A DNA stretch of 7,909 bases from positions 1 through 7,909 of the forward strand of contig JAAYJY010000099.1 of NCBI GenBank assembly GCA_012522705.1, written 5' to 3'. The notes under the pieces are model-generated. The model saw nothing but the letters and a program-made list of their open reading frames with translations. It ran no database searches and was not told the origin of the DNA. Shown here in pieces: positions 5,797-7,909 of the stretch (positions within the stretch are counted from its first letter, which is position 1; each line of letters opens with the position of its first letter). The translations under genes and the position numbers were made by a program. The DNA comes from Syntrophomonadaceae bacterium (GTDB lineage: Bacteria; Bacillota; Syntrophomonadia; Syntrophomonadales; Syntrophomonadaceae).

Positions 5797-6016
5797 TGAT
5801 GAAGTGCGGGTTTTGAACCTGCTTAAGAACCGTATATTTACTCCTCTGCATGAGATCGTGGACAAGGTTTTCGATAGTGACTGCCAGAAGGCCGAGCCAG
5901 TCCTGCGGGAATTGGCCCGGGCCCAAATGATCCGACTTGAACCCAACCAGCGCGTCTCCCTGACCGCGGCCGGCAAAATGAATACCCCCCGCATAAAGCG
6001 GCGCCAGTGGTCCTGA
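5789..6016 (+). CDS. Small winged-helix-like protein
   Basis: This gene encodes 75 residues. The ATG at 5789 has AAGGAGG (5773-5779) 9 bases upstream, the best ribosome site in the right half of the window; an ATG at 5759 is in frame but has no such site. The layout resembles a lone winged-helix domain: helix about 4-14 (DEVRVLNLLKN), helix about 19-28 (PLHEIVDKVF), recognition-like helix about 32-47 (CQKAEPVLRELARAQM), then a wing ending RVSLTAAGK at 55-63, a phrase typical of MarR/PadR-like wings. A basic tail (PRIKRRQW) follows and could add DNA contacts. It may be a small transcription factor or a degenerate remnant of one. Lying 225 bases after kinase 2 on the same strand, it could share a transcript, but no functional tie is shown. 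The exact family is not recognised. Confidence 0.7.
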   Translation: MNDDEVRVLNLLKNRIFTPLHEIVDKVFDSDCQKAEPVLRELARAQMIRLEPNQRVSLTAAGKMNTPRIKRRQWS

Positions 6017-6327
6017 CCAGGGCATCGGGGCAGTTCTTTGGCCTTATGGCAAGGAATCTGTTAAGAAAGAATCTGCCAACCGGCCGCCAGGTATGAGGAC
6101 TGTTTCCGGTGCTCATTTACCAAGGCAATCTGCTCCAAGAGAATGTGCAAACCGATCGAGGCACCCAAGGCGATAGTTGGTTTAGAAAACCGTGTCTGGA
6201 GTTAAAAATGCGGCATCAGCAGGCATAGGAGAATCGTCCCAAGGTGCGTTGGGGAACGTTTTAGGGTAATATAAGAACAGTGGTTTTTGAGCGTAATAAA
6301 TTGTGGCGGAAAGAGGTGAGTCAATAG
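6017..6327 (+). other. 311-base gap without a recognisable gene
   Basis: No ORF with a credible ribosome site, tRNA, riboswitch or terminator was recognised. A short hairpin, GGTTT-AGA-AAACC, is present near 6179-6191. AT-richer sequence at 6262-6300 (TAATAT at 6267-6272, TAATAA at 6294-6299) probably contains the thioesterase promoter, but no -35 at usual spacing could be matched. The purine-rich AAAGAGGTGA before 6328 is the thioesterase ribosome site. Confidence 0.6.
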
Positions 6328-6756
6328 GTGAAGATACATACGAGTTCCCATCTGGTCAGGCCTGAATACCTCAACCATCATGGCACCCTGTATGCCGGCA
6401 CCTCCGTGGATTGGATGGTGGAGGCGGCCTTCAGCGCGGTCGCTCAGGAGCACGGCATCCCCGACGAGCTGGTGTGCCTCAAGATCGAGGAGATGGTCTA
6501 CAAGCAGCCGGTGGAATCAGGCGACATCTTTATAATATCATCCACTATAGCCCGGGCTTCCGGCTCCAGTATAGTGGTGCACGTGGAAGCCACCACCCAG
6601 ATGTCGCGGTTATCCTGCGTGGAGGGCTATATCACCTTTGTAACCTGGGATGCCCAGAGTCGGATTTCCAAACCCCACCGTCTCAGTCTGGACGAAGCTG
6701 CCGATGCCCGGGAGAGCGAGATCCGAGCCGGAGCCAACAAATTCAAGCACAAGTAG
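6328..6756 (+). CDS. Hotdog-fold acyl-CoA thioesterase
   Basis: The product has 142 residues, the length of a single hotdog domain. Residues 10-24 (VRPEYLNHHGTLYAG) match the signature N-x-x-G-T-L-x-x-G of YciA/BFIT-type acyl-CoA hydrolases, followed by the central helix VDWMVEAAFSAV (27-38). The KIEEMVYKQPVESGDIFII strand and later SSIVVHVEATTQ strand also fit. The enzyme would hydrolyse acyl-CoA to free acid and CoA in the cytoplasm. In many relatives the helix reads W-M-D-x-A, whereas here it is W-M-V-E-A, so the acidic residue (Glu32) is shifted by one. The chain length it prefers cannot be read. GTG 6328 is chosen because AAAGAGGTGA lies about 8 bases upstream; the earlier GTG at 6316 runs into TAG. 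It faces the amidohydrolase tail to tail. Confidence 0.88.
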   Translation: MKIHTSSHLVRPEYLNHHGTLYAGTSVDWMVEAAFSAVAQEHGIPDELVCLKIEEMVYKQPVESGDIFIISSTIARASGSSIVVHVEATTQMSRLSCVEGYITFVTWDAQSRISKPHRLSLDEAADARESEIRAGANKFKHK

Positions 6757-6790
6757 GCAATAACTTGAGGCTTGTACCTAAGTTATCGCC
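6756..6790. terminator. Long hairpin between convergent genes
   Basis: The hairpin begins at the last base of the thioesterase stop codon. GGC (6756-6758), ATAACTT (6760-6766) and AGG (6768-6770) pair with CCT (6777-6779, overlapping the adjacent arm by one base), AAGTTAT (6780-6786) and GCC (6788-6790), with one A-C mismatch, one bulged G and a six-base loop. It lies in the gap between two convergent genes, where a bidirectional terminator is expected. No T tract flanks it on either strand, so efficient intrinsic termination is uncertain. Confidence 0.5.
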
Positions 6791-6848
6791 GGCCGGGATA
6801 CAATTGGATGAGCAGGGAATGGCGAGTTTCCATGGTACTCGGTCTATG

Positions 6849-7682
6849 CTAATTGGTCCTGAGCAGGCGCCAGGCGTTTTGCCCCAGGATTTTGGATGCC
6901 GCATCGGCGGACAGGTCGAGACTGCAGACGGCCTCGATGTTTTTCTTGACGTCTACGGTAGGCCAGTCGCTGCCGAAGATGAATTTGTCGGCGAAACGGC
7001 CCATGTCCGGAAAGAACTCGGTCAACTTCTGGGGCGGCAGGCCGGTGACGTCGATATAGACGTTCTGGTGCAGGCGGACCATGGTCATCGCTTCCTCATA
7101 CCAGGGACCCCGCCCGCCGTGGGCCATGACGATTTTGAGGTCCGGGAAATCCACCGCCACATCATCGAAGAAGATGGGATTACCGTATTTGATACGGGAA
7201 TTCGTGAATACCGATGAACCGGTATGGAACAACACTGGAATGCCTAACCGCTGAGCGGTGGCGTACAGGTGATACATGAAATTGTCATTGGGATAGAAAT
7301 AATTATAGGTCGGGTAGAGCTTCAGCCCGCGAAACCCGTGGTTTACCACCAGGTCCTCCAGACGTTGGTGCAGGTCGGTATGGAAAAAAGGATTTAGTGA
7401 ACAAAATGGGATCAACCGAGGTTGGCCCCGGCAAAAATCGGCTACCCTTTCATTGGTGGCAATGCCGGTGGTCAGCGGCGCGTATTCGGCCAACACTACG
7501 GTGTAATTCACCCCGTTGGCATCCATCAGGGCTATAAAATTGTCAGGATCGCGGTATTTGCGGCAATAGGCTATGTAGGTCTCTTTGTCCGGATAGGCGG
7601 CCGCTCCGAACTCAAAGGTGCTGGTGCTGACGTTTTCGTACTGGGACAGGTGGACATGAAAATCGATCACCAGTTTTTTCAA
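6849..7682 (-). CDS. Amidohydro_2-family metal-dependent hydrolase
   Basis: A 277-residue TIM-barrel enzyme of the ACMSD-like amidohydrolase group, which hydrolyses or decarboxylates small organic acids using a divalent metal. Visible ligands, numbered from the chosen start: His9 and His11 (DFHVH), Lys121 in GLKLYP, His153 (VLFHTG), His188 (MAHGG) and Asp239 (FGSDWP). All key positions are present, so it should be active. The start is placed at a TTG (7682-7680) with GGGGGAG about 7 bases upstream; it begins two codons before the first strand (KKLVIDFHVH). An in-frame ATG at 7775 would add 31 residues that look unlike the family and has no ribosome site. The substrate cannot be inferred. No other gene on this strand is seen, so it appears to be transcribed alone, with its promoter beyond about 7700. 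Confidence 0.88.
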   Translation of the reverse strand: MKKLVIDFHVHLSQYENVSTSTFEFGAAAYPDKETYIAYCRKYRDPDNFIALMDANGVNYTVVLAEYAPLTTGIATNERVADFCRGQPRLIPFCSLNPFFHTDLHQRLEDLVVNHGFRGLKLYPTYNYFYPNDNFMYHLYATAQRLGIPVLFHTGSSVFTNSRIKYGNPIFFDDVAVDFPDLKIVMAHGGRGPWYEEAMTMVRLHQNVYIDVTGLPPQKLTEFFPDMGRFADKFIFGSDWPTVDVKKNIEAVCSLDLSADAASKILGQNAWRLLRTN

Positions 7683-7715
7683 TTCCCGACTCCCCCTTTC
7701 GGTTAGTGTACGATG

Positions 7716-7738
7716 GCCGCCTGCTGGTGACTGGCGGC
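7716..7738 (-). other. GC-rich hairpin in amidohydrolase leader
   Basis: GCCGCC (7716-7721) and GGCGGC (7733-7738) form a perfect 6-bp stem around an 11-base loop, about 20 bases before the GGGGGAG ribosome site of the amidohydrolase when read on the minus strand. Without a T tract it is not a terminator. It may affect translation or messenger stability. Confidence 0.3.
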
Positions 7739-7775
7739 GCGAAAGTAGACCTCCCTTCTGATTCCCCTTTTTCAT

Positions 7776-7909
7776 AATACTATATTAGAGCCGGGTCGGG
7801 CGAGATGAACCGGCCACTTTTGGTACCGGAGAATTTTACTCGAAAAAAATGGGAGGAAAGACATCGGCGGATAAACTATAATAGGGATGTATTCTGGGAA
7901 TTGTAACAA
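7776..7909. other. Non-coding right edge with isolated TATAAT
   Basis: No gene is visible. A perfect TATAAT lies at 7877-7882 on the plus strand, pointing out of the window, but the bases 16-18 upstream (around GGAGGAAAG) do not resemble TTGACA. It may belong to a divergent gene beyond the window. On the minus strand TTACAA-N17-TATTAT (7906 to 7878) has the right spacing but poor elements for the amidohydrolase. Confidence 0.3.

Noticed and set aside
6202..6453. Minus-strand 83-codon frame reaching into the 6017-6327 gap
   Set aside because: It starts inside the thioesterase coding region without a ribosome site, and its product resembles no known family.
6411..7217. 268-codon plus-strand frame across the thioesterase and amidohydrolase
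   Set aside because: It overlaps two well-supported genes, runs antisense to the amidohydrolase, and gives a low-complexity product. GC-rich third positions explain its openness.
1..7909. CRISPR array, insertion sequence or phage-related genes
   Set aside because: No regularly spaced repeats, transposase motifs, terminal inverted repeats, integrase or phage-like genes were seen.

Overview
The window reads as a chromosomal segment from a spore-forming, moderate-GC member of the Firmicutes, most likely a Clostridia-class anaerobe. Three things point there: SepF (the division factor of Gram-positive bacteria and relatives), strong AGGAGG/AGGGGG-type ribosome sites with some GTG and TTG starts, and two soluble histidine kinases whose phosphoacceptor helix (GHEIRNPMTAVRGFLQ) closely resembles the KinA-KinE sporulation kinases. 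The genus cannot be fixed from the sequence.

Layout. 120-545 (+) is sepF, closed by a textbook intrinsic terminator at 571-597. 751-3273 (+) and 3573-5564 (+) are two cytoplasmic PAS/GAF histidine kinases without receiver domains; no response regulator lies in the window. 5565-5788 holds a REP-like hairpin and a doubtful 60-residue ORF that overlaps a small winged-helix-like gene (5789-6016, +). 6017-6327 is a 311-base gap with no recognisable content. 6328-6756 (+) is a hotdog-fold acyl-CoA thioesterase. It converges on a metal-dependent amidohydrolase (Amidohydro_2) at 6849-7682 (-), with a long hairpin between the two. The right edge is non-coding and carries an isolated TATAAT.

The kinase pair is the core of the window. 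The last ~223 residues of the two proteins are about 79% identical by hand alignment, and the phosphoacceptor helix is essentially identical, while the front sensor domains differ. The sequence just behind sepF (554-590, including its terminator) recurs in decayed form just behind the first kinase (3279-3316). This suggests that a terminator-plus-kinase unit was duplicated in tandem. The exact Spo0A-box core TGTCGAA occurs only twice in the window, once in the leader of each kinase. In one leader it overlaps the -10 of a sigma-H-like promoter, and in the other the -35 of a sigma-A-like promoter. The working model, which is inference, is two differently tuned sensors feeding one partner (Spo0F or Spo0A), with Spo0A feeding back on both genes. 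The right-hand metabolic genes show no clear link to the kinases.
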